Shown: positions 63,676 through 64,000 of the stretch, piece by piece
Numbering within the stretch: the stretch's first letter is position 1
How the letters are laid out: the number at the start of each line of letters is the position of its first letter
Source of the DNA: Beaufortia kweichowensis
Taxonomy: Eukaryota > Chordata > Actinopteri > Cypriniformes > Gastromyzontidae
Reading direction: 5' to 3'
NCBI GenBank assembly: GCA_019155185.1
Contig: CM032815.1
Coordinates: forward strand, 10,868,001-10,932,000
Length of the DNA: 64,000 nt
Notes under the pieces: model-generated
What the model was told of the DNA's origin: nothing
Databases searched by the model: none
Seen by the model: the letters and a program-made list of their open reading frames with translations, nothing else
Translations under genes and position numbers: made by a program

Positions 63676-64000
63676 GTAGGGTAAGTTTTTCACTTTCTGT
63701 CTTAAAAATATCTTTGTGTATATTAACGAAACAGTAGGCCTACGTCATTATTTGCTCACGAGTAAAACTGCGTATTGAGGTATTTTTTCCTTGATATAAT
63801 TTTTGCCATATTTCTTTTATTTGTACAGTGATGACAAAGGCAGTGAAAACCATTTTAATTACCACAAAATGTAAATTTAGTATTCTTGCAACCTTAAATA
63901 TGCGCGACATCAGTTTCAGTTATATGTCATCTTTTTCTTTCTTCGGCTCTCTTGCGCTTTCGATATAAAACTTAACACAGTCTAACGTACTTTAAAAGTA

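Overview
The window is vertebrate genomic DNA. Multi-exon genes with small GT-AG introns, tRNA-derived SINEs and short inverted-repeat DNA transposons of the kind that fill carp-family genomes point to a teleost fish, probably a cyprinid. The species is an inference. All gene models below were built by hand from splice signals, reading phase and recalled protein families; nothing was aligned or searched.

Positions 1-22,940 form a tandem array of a roughly 4.9-5.8 kb unit: four units reaching a coding copy, plus a truncated fifth. The array runs off the left edge. Each unit contains AT-rich micro- and minisatellites, transposon-derived sequence, a promoter-like block with TCTCGCGAGA elements, and a plus-strand reading frame for an unrecognised basic protein of about 171 residues. 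The frame is intact in unit 1 (5,271-5,786), frameshifted near its end in unit 2, and broken in units 3 and 4. Unit 1 also carries a previously hidden candidate: a minus-strand, two-exon, phase-matched gene for a 45-residue protein (3,961 down to 3,093). A shared deletion of about 519 bp removed its start codon and CCAAT-box promoter from units 2-4. Most differences between units, and every break in the plus-strand frame, fall at CpG sites, so some breaks may be consensus errors.

Positions 23,500-28,440 hold a complete minus-strand annexin A3-like gene of 13 coding exons (341 residues). From 28,440 to 36,650 I see no gene, only dispersed repeats, one SINE and two CpG-rich blocks.

Positions 36,650-48,000 hold minus-strand mrrf (mitochondrial ribosome recycling factor, 256 residues). 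It is head-to-head with plus-strand rbm18 (48,100-59,000; one RRM, 190 residues) across a short, CpG-rich promoter with a TTACGTCA element. From 60,780 the first four coding exons of lhx6 (LIM-homeobox factor) run off the right edge. The mrrf-rbm18-lhx6 neighbourhood matches human 9q33. mrrf and rbm18 are housekeeping genes for mitochondrial translation and RNA binding, whereas lhx6 is a developmental regulator of forebrain interneurons and jaw tissue.
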